Assembly (NCBI RefSeq): GCF_029892785.1
Contig: NZ_JARXXA010000002.1
Location: forward strand, 1 to 64,000
From: Parabacteroides sp. PH5-46
GTDB lineage: Bacteria > Bacteroidota > Bacteroidia > Bacteroidales > Tannerellaceae
Direction of reading: 5' to 3'
Length of the DNA stretch: 64,000 nt
Under the pieces are notes generated by a model. It saw nothing but the letters and a program-made list of their open reading frames with translations, was not told the DNA's origin and searched no databases. This document shows positions 17,771-27,151 of the stretch, in pieces (the first letter of the stretch is position 1; the number at the start of each line of letters is the position of its first letter). The position numbers were made by a program, and so were the translations under genes.

Positions 17771-19435
17771 TTAATTATATCCGGGATTTTGCACCAAATT
17801 ACTGTTTACTTGCAATTCTGTTTCCGGGAACGGAAGATATTCATCTCGGTTCGGTGTCCAACCTGCCATAGACCTTTCATTATCGGTATATGACAGACTT
17901 GTCGTATATTGGGCGTTATAAATACCCTGCGCGGTGGTTAAATCGTTATTCGGGTCAGGGATAATCCTGAAAGTAGGTAATTTTTTACCCTTATCCGCCA
18001 ATACGATAGGCGCATCGCCCCAACGTTTCAGGTCCTGAAAGCGTATACCTTCCATTGCCAGTTCTAAGCGACGTTCCAGTTTTATATCCTCTAATGTCAC
18101 ATTCGATTTAGATGATAGTTTAGCTCTGTTGCGTACTAAGTTTACATACGTATCCGCATTGGACTGATCGCCTGATTGAACACAAGCTTCTGCTGCCATC
18201 AACAACACATCGGCATAACGGATAACCGGAGTATTGCTTTGGTTACCACACCAATATGCAACATTTTCATCCTCTAAACCCGCCAGCCATTTCAACCGGA
18301 AGTAGCCTTCACTTCCATATTTGTTAGTTGTAGCATTTACTGCAATATTCATTGCAACTAACTGATCCCAGGTTTTGATCCAGCTGGTGAGGCGATATCC
18401 ATTTACCCCCTCTTCGGCAACATAAGCATCATATAGCGATTTGCTCGGATTAAAATATCCATATCCACTTGTTGTATTAAACTGGTAATATTGAGAGGAT
18501 TCAGCTCCGGCAATGAAACCATAACCAAAACCCCAATTCGCTAAAATACCCATCCAACCGCCCTGGGCATACATGTTAGACGGATCATAATGCCGGACAC
18601 ATTCCAATACATACTCTTTACTCCCATTGCATACCGGATGGTAAAAACCGCTGATGTCATCAACCAAACCGTATTTTCCGGAATGAATCACTTTCTCTAA
18701 TTCGGTTTTAGCATTCGAATATTTACTTTGGAAAAGATAAACTTTACCCAATAGCGTTCGTGCCGCTTCAATAGTAACCCGTGTGGCACCATCAATATCA
18801 TTGATTGATGCTTTTGTGGTAAGGTTCCCGGAATTAATCGCGTCATTAAGTTCGGTCTCGATAAAACTCCATAATGCTTCTTGTGTCGCATTCGGTACCT
18901 GAAACTCCTCACTTGTTTTTAGTATTTTATCCACCAGAGGCGGAGTGCCCCACAATGTTGTCAGTTCAAAATGGCAAAGCGCCCTGTAGAATTTAGCTTC
19001 GGCTATATTTCGGGCTTTAATCGGGCTTTCGGGTGTAAACTTTTCAATAACTAAATTGCACAAATAAATCGTCTCATACAATTTCTTATAATAATTTTCT
19101 ACCCATCCGTTAGTTGCAGTAGTAGCACTTTCATAAATTTCTTGTGCGGAAATCTGGTCAGAACGTATCCCACCCGTATGAAAGTCGTCTGCCAAGAAAT
19201 TCTTCATGTAAAAACCGTTGGCATAATGGTTTGCACCACTGCTTGCCCCTGAAAAAGCTCCTCGCCATGAATTGTATACGGCAGCTAAAGCACTTTCACT
19301 ATGCTCGTCCGTCTGATAGTAGCTGTTTTCGTCTTGTACTCCTTGCTGGGCGATATCTAATAGATCTACATCGCATGACTGAAAGATAAATGCACACGCA
19401 ATAAATCCGGAGAATATAATATGTTTCATTTTCAT
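17771..19435 (-). CDS. SusD-like outer-membrane glycan-binding lipoprotein
   Basis: The 554-residue protein carries a lipoprotein signal with IFQSC (Cys at about 20). The SusD fold is clear: the N-terminal DENSYYQTDEHSESALAAVYNSW helix, TPR-like helices with AEAKFYRALCHFELTTLWG, VRYADVLLMAAEA-type helix, ERRLELAMEGIRFQDLKRWG, and the C-terminal YLPFPETELQVNSNLVQNPGYN ending, seen here in short pieces. SusD proteins form a lid on the SusC porin and capture oligosaccharide at the cell surface. The gene lies 16 bases after susC. Confidence 0.96.
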   Translation of the reverse strand: MKMKHIIFSGFIACAFIFQSCDVDLLDIAQQGVQDENSYYQTDEHSESALAAVYNSWRGAFSGASSGANHYANGFYMKNFLADDFHTGGIRSDQISAQEIYESATTATNGWVENYYKKLYETIYLCNLVIEKFTPESPIKARNIAEAKFYRALCHFELTTLWGTPPLVDKILKTSEEFQVPNATQEALWSFIETELNDAINSGNLTTKASINDIDGATRVTIEAARTLLGKVYLFQSKYSNAKTELEKVIHSGKYGLVDDISGFYHPVCNGSKEYVLECVRHYDPSNMYAQGGWMGILANWGFGYGFIAGAESSQYYQFNTTSGYGYFNPSKSLYDAYVAEEGVNGYRLTSWIKTWDQLVAMNIAVNATTNKYGSEGYFRLKWLAGLEDENVAYWCGNQSNTPVIRYADVLLMAAEACVQSGDQSNADTYVNLVRNRAKLSSKSNVTLEDIKLERRLELAMEGIRFQDLKRWGDAPIVLADKGKKLPTFRIIPDPNNDLTTAQGIYNAQYTTSLSYTDNERSMAGWTPNRDEYLPFPETELQVNSNLVQNPGYN

Positions 19436-19451
19436 CTCTTTTCGTTTTTAA

Positions 19452-22400
19452 TTAGAATGTTACCGATAAACCAAATACAACTTTCTTTGTCATGGGATAG
19501 TTTCCGTAGTCAACACCCATACCACTGGTAGAAGAGGCTGATACTTCAGGATCAAGGCCCGGATAACTGGTAAATAGGAAGAAGTTATCCAAGGACGTGT
19601 ACACTCTTAAGTTGTCTATTAATATTTTTCGGGTCAATGATTTCGGAACAGTATATCCCAACTGGATTTGTTTGATGCGGAAATAAGATCCGTCGAATAC
19701 ATAAGCATCAGACAGACTATATTTATCTGCGTTCAACAGGCTGGGTTTCGCATACTTCCGAACTGTACTTCCATCGGCTGTCCAACGTTTGTCATACATT
19801 TCTTTCAAAGAATAAGAGATGGAATTATAGCTATAAGACATAAATACATCGTTACCTACCGAACCGCTACCAAAGACCAGGAAATCGAAGTTTTTGTAGT
19901 TCGCGGTCAATGTTATGCCGAAAGTATAATCAGCCATCGGTTTACCGATTTGCACTTTGTCACTGGCATCGATCGTACCGTCTCCCGTATGATCTTTGAA
20001 TACCGGAGCACCGTTATCATCCAGGTGATCTACCTTATAGCCTCTAAAATACCATACTGGGTGACCTACTTCAAATGCAGAGAACGATCCATTGGATGCC
20101 TGTGTGGATGAACCGTCGATACGTCCGCCACTCACATTAGGATCCAGATAGGTTACCTTGTTTTTCAGAGTAGCCACGTTGGCTGCCACAGAGTATTCAA
20201 AGTCGCCTATTTTATCTTTCCAACTTGTTTCAAATTCAAAACCTTTATTCTCAACATGACCCGCATTCATTGGAGCGGAGGTGTTCCCTGCTTCGAACGG
20301 AATGACAATATTGGATACGATCAAGTCTTTTGTCTTTTTCTTATACCAATCCATGCTGAAACCAAACCGATCGTTTAAAGCACGCATATCCAGTCCTATA
20401 TTCAATTGTTCGGAAGTTTCCCATTTCAGGTTAGGATTGTATAACTGCGAAGGTTTTGCCGATGTGGTGTAGCCTATATTGCTATTGGTGAATGAATAGC
20501 CTGTTGCCGAAGTAGTTAATGCGTTAGAATATTTATAACCACTTAGGTTACTGGTGCTTCCGTTTTGTCCCCAGCTTATCCGTAATTTAGCAAAGCTAAT
20601 AGGTGTCCGATTATTATCTGTAAAGAAATCTTCATTAGAAATCGTCCAGCCTGCGGATGCCGAGGGGAAATATCCCCATCGGTTCGATGACGGCAGAATA
20701 GAAGTATCAGCAGCATCAGCGCGCAACGAGAATTGCGCCATATAACGGCTTTGAAAGTCATAATTCAATCGTCCGAAGTAAGACAGCTTACGATAAATAT
20801 TATGGTACCCCGCAGTTGTTTTGACTGCGTCACCCGCCGGATAAGAAACATCGGCATAAAGAGGGTTATCCATCGCTGTTTTATCAACAGCTGCGGACAG
20901 ATACGTCAGCCGAGTCTGGCTATACGACATACCCAGGATAGCAGCTAAGTTATGCTTATCCAGTAACGTAGTATTATAATTCGCAAAATTTTCCCACTGA
21001 TAATAAGAGGTTGACGTATTGGTACGAGTCGCTCCGTTCTTATCTTTGTTCGACACAGAAGCTGATCCATAAAATAAGTGCGAATAAGAATAAGTGTTTG
21101 CATTTGCCTCTCTGAAACCCAGTCTTGACGTAAAGACAAATCCTTTAAACGGAGTAAAATTGGCATATAACGTTCCCATTAACGTATTGCCGTAGTCTTT
21201 TCGGTCATTTCTACGAATGGCTACCATAGGATGAATTTGTTCCATACTTCCTAACGTACTGTAATAATCACCATTATCATTCGTGAGGAGTTTAAACCCG
21301 TTCGCCAGAAGCGCTTGCATTGGTAAAGGAAGTGCATCAGGGGCATAGGTGTCTGCGTAATAGGCCGGCATTGTCATTACGGTAGAGATCATACTCACAT
21401 AAGAGGAATTACCACTTCCGTCTGAGATCATCTTGCTTGTATATTTGGCATAATTAGCGTTTACACCCACCTTCATCCAGGATTTGATGTTGTAGTCTGC
21501 GTTTACCATCACCGACAAGCGGTCGTATACATCTTTGTTTTCACGAATGATACCATTGTCTGACAGATTACTGAGTGAAAGATAAAAAGATCCTTTGTCA
21601 TTAGCTCCCTGCATATTGACGGTATGCCGGGTGGTAGGAGATGTACTGAATGCCACGTCGTACCAATCGGTGCTCGATACTCCATCCCATGTGCCGTTGT
21701 CAATCAACTCCTGAATATTTGTGTCTGTAAAGGTAGCATCCCGTTCTTTTCCTTGTCCTAATGCTTCCTGTGAGTTGAGTAGTTTAGGGCGTCGCGACAA
21801 ACTATTTATCGCATGCTGGACATCGTATGAGATACTGCTTGTTCCTTTGCTTCCGCTTTTTGTGGTGATCAGCACTACACCATTACCCGCCTGCGCACCG
21901 TAGATCGCTGCTGAAGCAGCATCTTTCAATACCTCCATACTTTGAATGTTATTTGGGTCGACAGAACTCATATCCGAAGCGATCAGACCGTCAATCACAT
22001 AGAGAGGGTCAGATGTTCCGTTAGAAGAAAATCCACGTATACGGATCGTTGGTGAAGAACCGGGTTGTGAAGAAGTGGAGATCAATTGTACACCAGCGGT
22101 TTTTCCTTGCAAGGCTTCTTCCACTCGTGTAATCGTACGATTCTGGATATCTTCGGCTTTTACGGAAGAGATCGCACCGGTCAGGTCGCTTTTCCTTTGC
22201 ACACCATAGCCAATGACGACCACCTCGTCTAACGCTTGAGTATCTTCCACAAAAACGATATCTATTCTTGTGCCAGTGGCTTTCTTTTCCTGGGTGATAT
22301 AACCAATATAAGAATAGACAATGGTTGCACCCTCTTTTACAGATATAACATAGTTGCCGTCCAAATCTGTAATAACACCATTTGTGGTTCCTTTTTCAAA

Positions 22401-22544
22401 TACACTTACTCCGATCATAGCCTCACCTGCGGTGTCGACAATATTTCCGGAGATTCTCATAGATCCTTGTGCCAGTATGGGAGGTAATCCCATAAAGAGT
22501 AACAATACGAATGTTGTTAGTCTTTTCACTACTTTGTTTCGCAT
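19452..22544 (-). CDS. SusC-like TonB-dependent oligosaccharide transporter
   Basis: The 1030-residue protein has a signal peptide (about 1-25), a CarboxypepD_reg-like domain (about 30-105: RISGNIVDTAGEAMIGVSV), a TonB-box-like VVVIGYG at about 109-116, a plug domain (about 117-230, with ITRVEEALQGKTAGVQ and YVIDGL) and a 22-strand beta barrel ending in VVFGLSVTF with the C-terminal Phe needed for barrel insertion. There is no STN domain, fitting regulation by an HTCS rather than a sigma/anti-sigma pair. It is the first gene of the susC-susD-MBL operon, preceded by a candidate HTCS operator. Confidence 0.97.
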   Translation of the reverse strand: MRNKVVKRLTTFVLLLFMGLPPILAQGSMRISGNIVDTAGEAMIGVSVFEKGTTNGVITDLDGNYVISVKEGATIVYSYIGYITQEKKATGTRIDIVFVEDTQALDEVVVIGYGVQRKSDLTGAISSVKAEDIQNRTITRVEEALQGKTAGVQLISTSSQPGSSPTIRIRGFSSNGTSDPLYVIDGLIASDMSSVDPNNIQSMEVLKDAASAAIYGAQAGNGVVLITTKSGSKGTSSISYDVQHAINSLSRRPKLLNSQEALGQGKERDATFTDTNIQELIDNGTWDGVSSTDWYDVAFSTSPTTRHTVNMQGANDKGSFYLSLSNLSDNGIIRENKDVYDRLSVMVNADYNIKSWMKVGVNANYAKYTSKMISDGSGNSSYVSMISTVMTMPAYYADTYAPDALPLPMQALLANGFKLLTNDNGDYYSTLGSMEQIHPMVAIRRNDRKDYGNTLMGTLYANFTPFKGFVFTSRLGFREANANTYSYSHLFYGSASVSNKDKNGATRTNTSTSYYQWENFANYNTTLLDKHNLAAILGMSYSQTRLTYLSAAVDKTAMDNPLYADVSYPAGDAVKTTAGYHNIYRKLSYFGRLNYDFQSRYMAQFSLRADAADTSILPSSNRWGYFPSASAGWTISNEDFFTDNNRTPISFAKLRISWGQNGSTSNLSGYKYSNALTTSATGYSFTNSNIGYTTSAKPSQLYNPNLKWETSEQLNIGLDMRALNDRFGFSMDWYKKKTKDLIVSNIVIPFEAGNTSAPMNAGHVENKGFEFETSWKDKIGDFEYSVAANVATLKNKVTYLDPNVSGGRIDGSSTQASNGSFSAFEVGHPVWYFRGYKVDHLDDNGAPVFKDHTGDGTIDASDKVQIGKPMADYTFGITLTANYKNFDFLVFGSGSVGNDVFMSYSYNSISYSLKEMYDKRWTADGSTVRKYAKPSLLNADKYSLSDAYVFDGSYFRIKQIQLGYTVPKSLTRKILIDNLRVYTSLDNFFLFTSYPGLDPEVSASSTSGMGVDYGNYPMTKKVVFGLSVTF

Positions 22545-22623
22545 AATTATTTTTTAAAGTTTAACACGACAATGTTACTCTATATGTCAAAGGGAGACTT
22601 TTTAGGGTGTGCAGAAAACTTTT

Positions 22624-22658
22624 CTGTTTGTTCAAAGTTGCTTTCTTATATGTTCAAA
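22624..22658 (+). promoter_or_regulatory. Candidate HTCS operator (site 2) upstream of susC
   Basis: CTGTTTGTTCAAA (22624-22636) is followed by TTATATGTTCAAA (22646-22658), a direct repeat with 22-bp spacing, 80-114 bases upstream of the susC start. A weaker GTTTAAA pair continues to about 22678. It matches sites 1 and 3 in sequence and in orientation relative to the minus-strand operons. Confidence 0.6.
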
Positions 22659-22675
22659 TAGTTGTTTAAATGTTT

Positions 22676-22721
22676 AAAAGCTGCCCTTAAGCACATCATT
22701 GATGTGAAAAGGGCAGCTTTT
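22676..22721. terminator. Strong terminator after the 22743 hydrolase gene
   Basis: AAAAGCTGCCCTT (22676-22688) pairs with AAGGGCAGCTTTT (22709-22721), with an inner CACATC/GATGTG stem. It ends the upstream minus-strand unit before the susC promoter, so the two are separate transcripts. Confidence 0.9.
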
Positions 22722-22742
22722 GCCAGATTGTTTTCCTCTTTT

Positions 22743-24425
22743 TTAGGGTTTATAAATCAGTTCTTTTGTCTCCGGATTACGTGCGAATAGCTTAAAATAA
22801 TCCCACATCAACTGTGCAGCAGGCTTGAAATTCCAATGCCCATAATCCATTACAGCAACGAGTTTGATTAATGGCACATTGCCTTTATATAGGGAGCCGG
22901 TTTCCATTGAAATATTCTTGTTTGTATGCAGGGTTTGACGGTCTTTCAATTCCAGCCCAAAGAGATCATACTTGTTGAAATCCAATTGGTCGGTAACAGC
23001 CATTCCATTCATCGTCTGGTATGTTTTCCATGCATGGAAGAACGTATTTTCCTGCCAGTTCTCCTGATTGGGGAACGGAACCGTTTCGTCGTCTGTGCCG
23101 GTAATGGAGAAGTAGGGCATCTCTACATAGGAACGCTTTTGGGTAGCTTCATTCAACAGCGCTTCCAGACTATAACCGAAGGCATAACGATTTGGGATCA
23201 AACCGGCCGAATGTCCTCCCACGGCAGCAAACAAATGCGATTTACGGATTCCAAGTGCTGTTGCTGTTGCTGATCCTGCCGAAAGCCCCTCTGCATAAAC
23301 ACGGGAAGGATCAAGCTGCGGATAAGTTTCCAATAAATGATAAACGACCAGTTCTATGCCATCCAACCCCATAGGTGCATATCCATTGCCTTGCCATTCC
23401 AATTCGGCAACCATAAAATTCTCTTTGGCGCAGACTTCTATAAAACCCGACGTTTCTGCCTGTGTACGGGGATCGTTGTTATTGCCATGCAATAAAAGTA
23501 GAAGAGGGACACTGGCCTTTGGAGCATTCTGTATGGCTTGCGGATGAAATTCATACCACAAAAAAGTACCGGTTCCAAGCAGATCTTTCTCAACAGCCAG
23601 TCGGCTTACATTCCATTCATCAGGCATAATATAAGGTTCTAACTGATACGGACCATATTGATCAAAGCTGGTTCCGGTGTACCAGGTATGCTTGTAGTTA
23701 TTGAAGCGATAATTCTTACTAAGTAGATGTGTCCAGGCATCATCAAACGTTTCTTTCAATGATTTCTGCTTGTCTGTACTCACTACAACTTGTAACAAAG
23801 GTTCCTGCTCGTTTGCATAAAAAGCAAGTTCACCCGACTTACTTTGCATCACTGCCTCATTTCGTTTTATATAAGAAGAAGCCACATGTTTACTATTAGC
23901 TCCGGCAATAAATGCGGGAACAGAGGCTCCTACGGATTTAAGACCGAAAGATTTTCCATTGATAGAAACTATTCCGGCAACTGCTCCGGCATGATTGGCA
24001 ATCGTGTTGTTCACAAAAGTAGCCCCTGAGCCTATACCTATGATCTTCAGGTTCGTGAAAACACGTAACTTATTCAATAGTTCTTTATAAGCGTCAAAGT
24101 CCTTTGCATTATCATAGCTGTTCCCGATGGGGTTTACAACACTCACTGTCGCCGAATATTCAGATAAATATTTATCTATACCCAGCTCACGGATCAGAGC
24201 CTCCGCCTGTTCTTTGTTACAAGGTTTATCCGGATAGATCATAAACCAGGGTGAGAAACCCGGAAAACGTCCATCCACATTCTTCACCGTATCACGGTAT
24301 ACAAACATTTGTTGTTGCAACCCAGGAAATTCCGTTAAAGTAATATCCGAAGAAGACATTACTTTTCCTGTTGTCACAAACATAAAAATCAGTAAACACG
24401 TAATAGTTAACTTGCTGTTCATCAT
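22743..24425 (-). CDS. Secreted alpha/beta-hydrolase (esterase/depolymerase-like)
   Basis: The 560-residue protein has a signal peptide of about 22 residues, an N-terminal region of about 270 residues without recognised domain, and a C-terminal alpha/beta-hydrolase domain. There LLLLHGNNND gives the oxyanion loop, S382 in EGLSAGS is the nucleophile, D in TGTDDETVPF the acid and H in MDYGHWNF the probable base. The pattern is close to PHB-depolymerase/LpqC-like and feruloyl-esterase-like enzymes. It has its own terminator and a candidate HTCS operator 59-94 bases upstream, so it is probably a third transcription unit of the same locus, adding a second esterase activity. Confidence 0.8.
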   Translation of the reverse strand: MMNSKLTITCLLIFMFVTTGKVMSSSDITLTEFPGLQQQMFVYRDTVKNVDGRFPGFSPWFMIYPDKPCNKEQAEALIRELGIDKYLSEYSATVSVVNPIGNSYDNAKDFDAYKELLNKLRVFTNLKIIGIGSGATFVNNTIANHAGAVAGIVSINGKSFGLKSVGASVPAFIAGANSKHVASSYIKRNEAVMQSKSGELAFYANEQEPLLQVVVSTDKQKSLKETFDDAWTHLLSKNYRFNNYKHTWYTGTSFDQYGPYQLEPYIMPDEWNVSRLAVEKDLLGTGTFLWYEFHPQAIQNAPKASVPLLLLLHGNNNDPRTQAETSGFIEVCAKENFMVAELEWQGNGYAPMGLDGIELVVYHLLETYPQLDPSRVYAEGLSAGSATATALGIRKSHLFAAVGGHSAGLIPNRYAFGYSLEALLNEATQKRSYVEMPYFSITGTDDETVPFPNQENWQENTFFHAWKTYQTMNGMAVTDQLDFNKYDLFGLELKDRQTLHTNKNISMETGSLYKGNVPLIKLVAVMDYGHWNFKPAAQLMWDYFKLFARNPETKELIYKP

Positions 24426-24483
24426 ATTGCAGTTTTAAATGATTAATTGTGCAATATTAGAAAAATGAAACTCAAGTCTTTTT

Positions 24484-24519
24484 CTTTTATGCTCAAATGT
24501 TTTTCTATTTGTTCATAAA
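24484..24519 (+). promoter_or_regulatory. Candidate HTCS operator (site 3)
   Basis: CTTTTATGCTCAAA (24484-24497) and CTATTTGTTCATAAA (24505-24519) repeat the motif of sites 1 and 2 with 20-bp spacing, less perfectly. It lies 59-94 bases upstream of the 24425 start. Confidence 0.5.
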
Positions 24520-24582
24520 TGGACTTTTTCTTAAAAAGACCCCGAGAATTAGCGATTTAAAATGATTGATACAAGGCCGCTA

Positions 24583-25098
24583 TCACACATCTTTTACGGA
24601 GATGATTTTTTGGAGGAAGAGGTTGTTGGGGAGGACGATTAGTTCGTCTTCCAGGGTACGGATATGGGTATAGAAGGTTTCTATTTTTTCGATGGTTGCT
24701 TCGATGGGTAGGTCTTTGTCGATAATGCGGATATGGTCGCCGATGCTGTAGGGGGCGGAGAAAAACATGATGATTCCTGCTGTGATGTTGCTCAGGATAG
24801 ACCACTGGGCAAACATGGCTACTCCGATAACTGCAAAGATGGAAGATAAACCAATCAACAGATTATGGGCTTCCAGTCCCCAGATAGCTGCTATTATAAA
24901 AAAGAATAACAAATACAGCATGATATTGGTAACTTGCTTCATCTGCATAGCTCTTAGTTCGGGCTTATGTAGCAGTTGTGCATACTTCTTTATCAGCTTC
25001 CTGGTAACAAATTTGGCTATGAGCAATAGCGCGATAGCTACAAGTGATGCGATAATCTGTAAAAGGTATTCTTCTATTGTAATCATAAGCTGGTACAT
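24583..25098 (-). CDS. Small mechanosensitive channel, MscS family
   Basis: The ATG at 25098 gives 171 residues; the frame extends to 25119 only with a TTG start. Three membrane helices are visible. The last includes the pore-lining segment LLIGLSSIFAVIGVAMFAQ followed by WSILSNITAGIIMFFSAPYSIGDHIRI, the MscS beta-domain entry, and the protein ends after the VLPNNLF motif. It lacks the C-terminal alpha/beta vestibule of the 286-residue E. coli MscS, as in the short MscS-like proteins common in Bacteroidetes. It should release solutes on hypo-osmotic shock. It stands alone between two utilisation loci. Confidence 0.88.
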   Translation of the reverse strand: MYQLMITIEEYLLQIIASLVAIALLLIAKFVTRKLIKKYAQLLHKPELRAMQMKQVTNIMLYLLFFFIIAAIWGLEAHNLLIGLSSIFAVIGVAMFAQWSILSNITAGIIMFFSAPYSIGDHIRIIDKDLPIEATIEKIETFYTHIRTLEDELIVLPNNLFLQKIISVKDV

Positions 25099-25239
25099 GA
25101 CAATTTGCAAAAGTAACAATTTGTCTTCATAACCCGAAAATGTATATATTTGTTTGCATCCCGGCTTGATTAATTTGGCTAATTGTGTGATGATTATAAA
25201 AAAATAAAGAATAATCCCTCTTATTTACAAGTGATTTTG

Positions 25240-25247
25240 TAGCTTTG
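25240..25247 (+). promoter_or_regulatory. Promoter -7 box of the ECF sigma gene
   Basis: TAGCTTTG matches TAnnTTTG and lies 18 bases before the sigma-factor ATG, implying a very short leader. There is no clear TTTG at -33. Confidence 0.45.
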
Positions 25248-25264
25248 TCCATAGACGGACTAAT

Positions 25265-25843
25265 ATGAAAGCTACATTTGAAAAAGACATTAACCCTACA
25301 GGACAAGAGTTATTTCTTCAATATTTCCAACAACTCTATCCCCGATTAATGGCACTATCCTGTCGTTTTGTCAATGAGGATGTGGCAAAGGATATGGTGC
25401 AGGATGCTTTTGTGATGCTTTGGGAGCAAAAAGACCGGATTCAACATGTACCTACTTACTTATATAAAAGCGTTCAAAACAACTGTCTTAACTATATCAA
25501 ACACAATCACGTAGTATCTGATTACGCAGAAAAGGTACGTATTGCGGAAAGCCGTATCCAATACCTTAACGAAAAGACGGATGAAAATGAGGTTATAAAA
25601 CAAGTTGAGTATCTGGACATCCGTTCAAAAATAGAAGAAGCATTAAACGAACTTCCCCCACGAACAGCAGAGGCCTTCCGCTTATATTTTTTCGAAGAAC
25701 TTAGCGCCAAAGAGGTAGCTGAAGTTATGGATATATCCCATCGGACAGTAGAGGTACATGTGCGAAAAGCCTTGTCTTTCCTCAGAAATAACTTTCAGAA
25801 TTTACACATCTTGCTTCCTTTTCTTTTTCATACCTACTTCTAA
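25265..25843 (+). CDS. ECF sigma-70 family factor controlling the SusC/D locus
   Basis: The 192-residue protein has region 2 (about 22-88, AKDMVQDAFVMLWEQKDRI) and region 4 (about 125-180, LPPRTAEAFRLYFFEELSAKEVAEVMDIS in pieces, with the helix-turn-helix SHRTVEVHVRKALSFLR). It belongs to the Bacteroides-expanded ECF group that pairs with FecR-type anti-sigma factors and STN-containing SusC receptors, both of which follow here. On ligand binding by SusC, the anti-sigma is inactivated and this factor transcribes the operon. An unusual repeat block separates it from fecR. Confidence 0.94.
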   Translation: MKATFEKDINPTGQELFLQYFQQLYPRLMALSCRFVNEDVAKDMVQDAFVMLWEQKDRIQHVPTYLYKSVQNNCLNYIKHNHVVSDYAEKVRIAESRIQYLNEKTDENEVIKQVEYLDIRSKIEEALNELPPRTAEAFRLYFFEELSAKEVAEVMDISHRTVEVHVRKALSFLRNNFQNLHILLPFLFHTYF

Positions 25844-25934
25844 TTTCATTTAGAGGTACCTATAAATCGAATTAGACGTACCTCTAAATTTATTTACACC
25901 TACCTCTAAATGAATTTACACGTACCTCTAAATT
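25842..25934. repeat. Three 22-bp direct repeats plus one inverted copy
   Basis: ACGTACCTCTAAATT-type units begin at 25876, 25898 and 25920, an exact 22-bp period. An inverted copy (25842-25860) starts at the sigma stop codon and can pair with the second unit. The block fills most of the 160-base gap to fecR. It could be a terminator/attenuator or a phased protein-binding array. Confidence 0.75.
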
Positions 25935-26003
25935 ATTTTTGGATATGACTACGTAGTTTTATTCGCTTGAATTGTCTATTAAATAACAAGCAGGTAAATA
26001 AAA

Positions 26004-26999
26004 ATGGATGAAGAGGTTTTACTACGGTTTTTAACAAAGGAATGTACGTCTGAAGACCTTCAGATGATTAGCCAATGGGTAACAACGAAGCCTGAAAATA
26101 CGCGATGGCTATTTGAAATGGAGGAGGTATGGAGCCTGAAGCATGAGTTAAAATATTCCGACAAAGAAGAGATCAAAAAGGCATATCAGGCCTTTTTGAA
26201 GAAGACAGAGCAGATACAGAAAAGACGAGTCAATCGTATGAAAAGATTTCGTATTTATGCTTCTGCTGCAGCGGCTGCTGTTATCCTGGTCTTTCTTTCT
26301 ATCTCCGTTTTTAGGTCTGTATATACTGAAACTATCCGGCAGAATCTGAGTGAAAATATTGACGTAAACGAGATTGATGTACCTAATGGACAAAGTATTA
26401 CTGTAAAGTTGTCTGATGGAACGCTTGTCTGGCTTAATTCCGGCAGTAAGCTTATTTATCCTGCTAAATTCTCAGCCAAAAACAGGATTGTAAAATTGAT
26501 GGGCGAAGGCCTCTTTGAGGTCGAACATGACAAGAGGTCTCCTTTTGTTGTCATGTCTGGCTCTGTCAGTACAAAGGTGTTGGGGACGAAATTCAATGTA
26601 AAAGCTTATCAGAACGAAACCATTCGGATTTCACTACTAGAGGGAATTATTGAAGTTTTGACGAATGAAAATGAAGAGGCAGTTAGGCTTTCAGAGCCTG
26701 ACCAACAGGTCGAAATATTCATGAACGGACAGGTTAAAAAGACAAATGCAGACGCATTTGCCATATCCCAATGGACAAAAGGTGAGCTTTACTTTGATAA
26801 TGAGTCTTTAGAAAATATTGTCGCTAGCCTTGAAAGGAAATATAATATAAAGATTACTATCCGGAATGACTCATATAAAAGTATGACATTCCATTCCCGC
26901 ATCCAAAAAGATGCCTCTTTGGAAAATATTCTGAATGTTTTGAAAGGTACCCGAAACATCGATTATTCAATCGACAAAGAAGGGGTATCTATTTATTAA
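26004..26999 (+). CDS. FecR-family anti-sigma factor
   Basis: The 331-residue protein has an N-terminal cytoplasmic sigma-binding domain (about 1-85, with ISQWV and TRWLFEMEEVW motifs), one membrane helix (about 89-107, Ala-rich then VILVFLSI) and a periplasmic FecR domain (about 130-225: VPNGQSITVKLSDGTLVWLNSGS in pieces, FEVEHDKRSPFVV, STKVLGTKFNVKAY). A C-terminal DUF4974/STN-like domain (about 255-331) ends in IDYSIDKEGVSIY. It should hold the 25265 sigma factor at the membrane until signalled by the STN domain of the SusC encoded next. Confidence 0.94.
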   Translation: MDEEVLLRFLTKECTSEDLQMISQWVTTKPENTRWLFEMEEVWSLKHELKYSDKEEIKKAYQAFLKKTEQIQKRRVNRMKRFRIYASAAAAAVILVFLSISVFRSVYTETIRQNLSENIDVNEIDVPNGQSITVKLSDGTLVWLNSGSKLIYPAKFSAKNRIVKLMGEGLFEVEHDKRSPFVVMSGSVSTKVLGTKFNVKAYQNETIRISLLEGIIEVLTNENEEAVRLSEPDQQVEIFMNGQVKKTNADAFAISQWTKGELYFDNESLENIVASLERKYNIKITIRNDSYKSMTFHSRIQKDASLENILNVLKGTRNIDYSIDKEGVSIY

Positions 27000-27151
27000 T
27001 AACCTAATAATTTTAAAAAATAAATGCCTATGAATGATACCTGAGAGACAAAAATAGCCGGAACTTGCTCCACACAAATCCCGGCTTGATAGCAAATAAC
27101 ACTTTTTGAGATTCTAAAGTAAATTATTCACTAAAATATCATTACAAAAGT

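Noticed and set aside
25876-25934. Regular repeats considered as a CRISPR array
   Set aside because: Units are 22 bases with only a few variable bases between cores, no spacers and no cas genes; better read as regulatory repeats.
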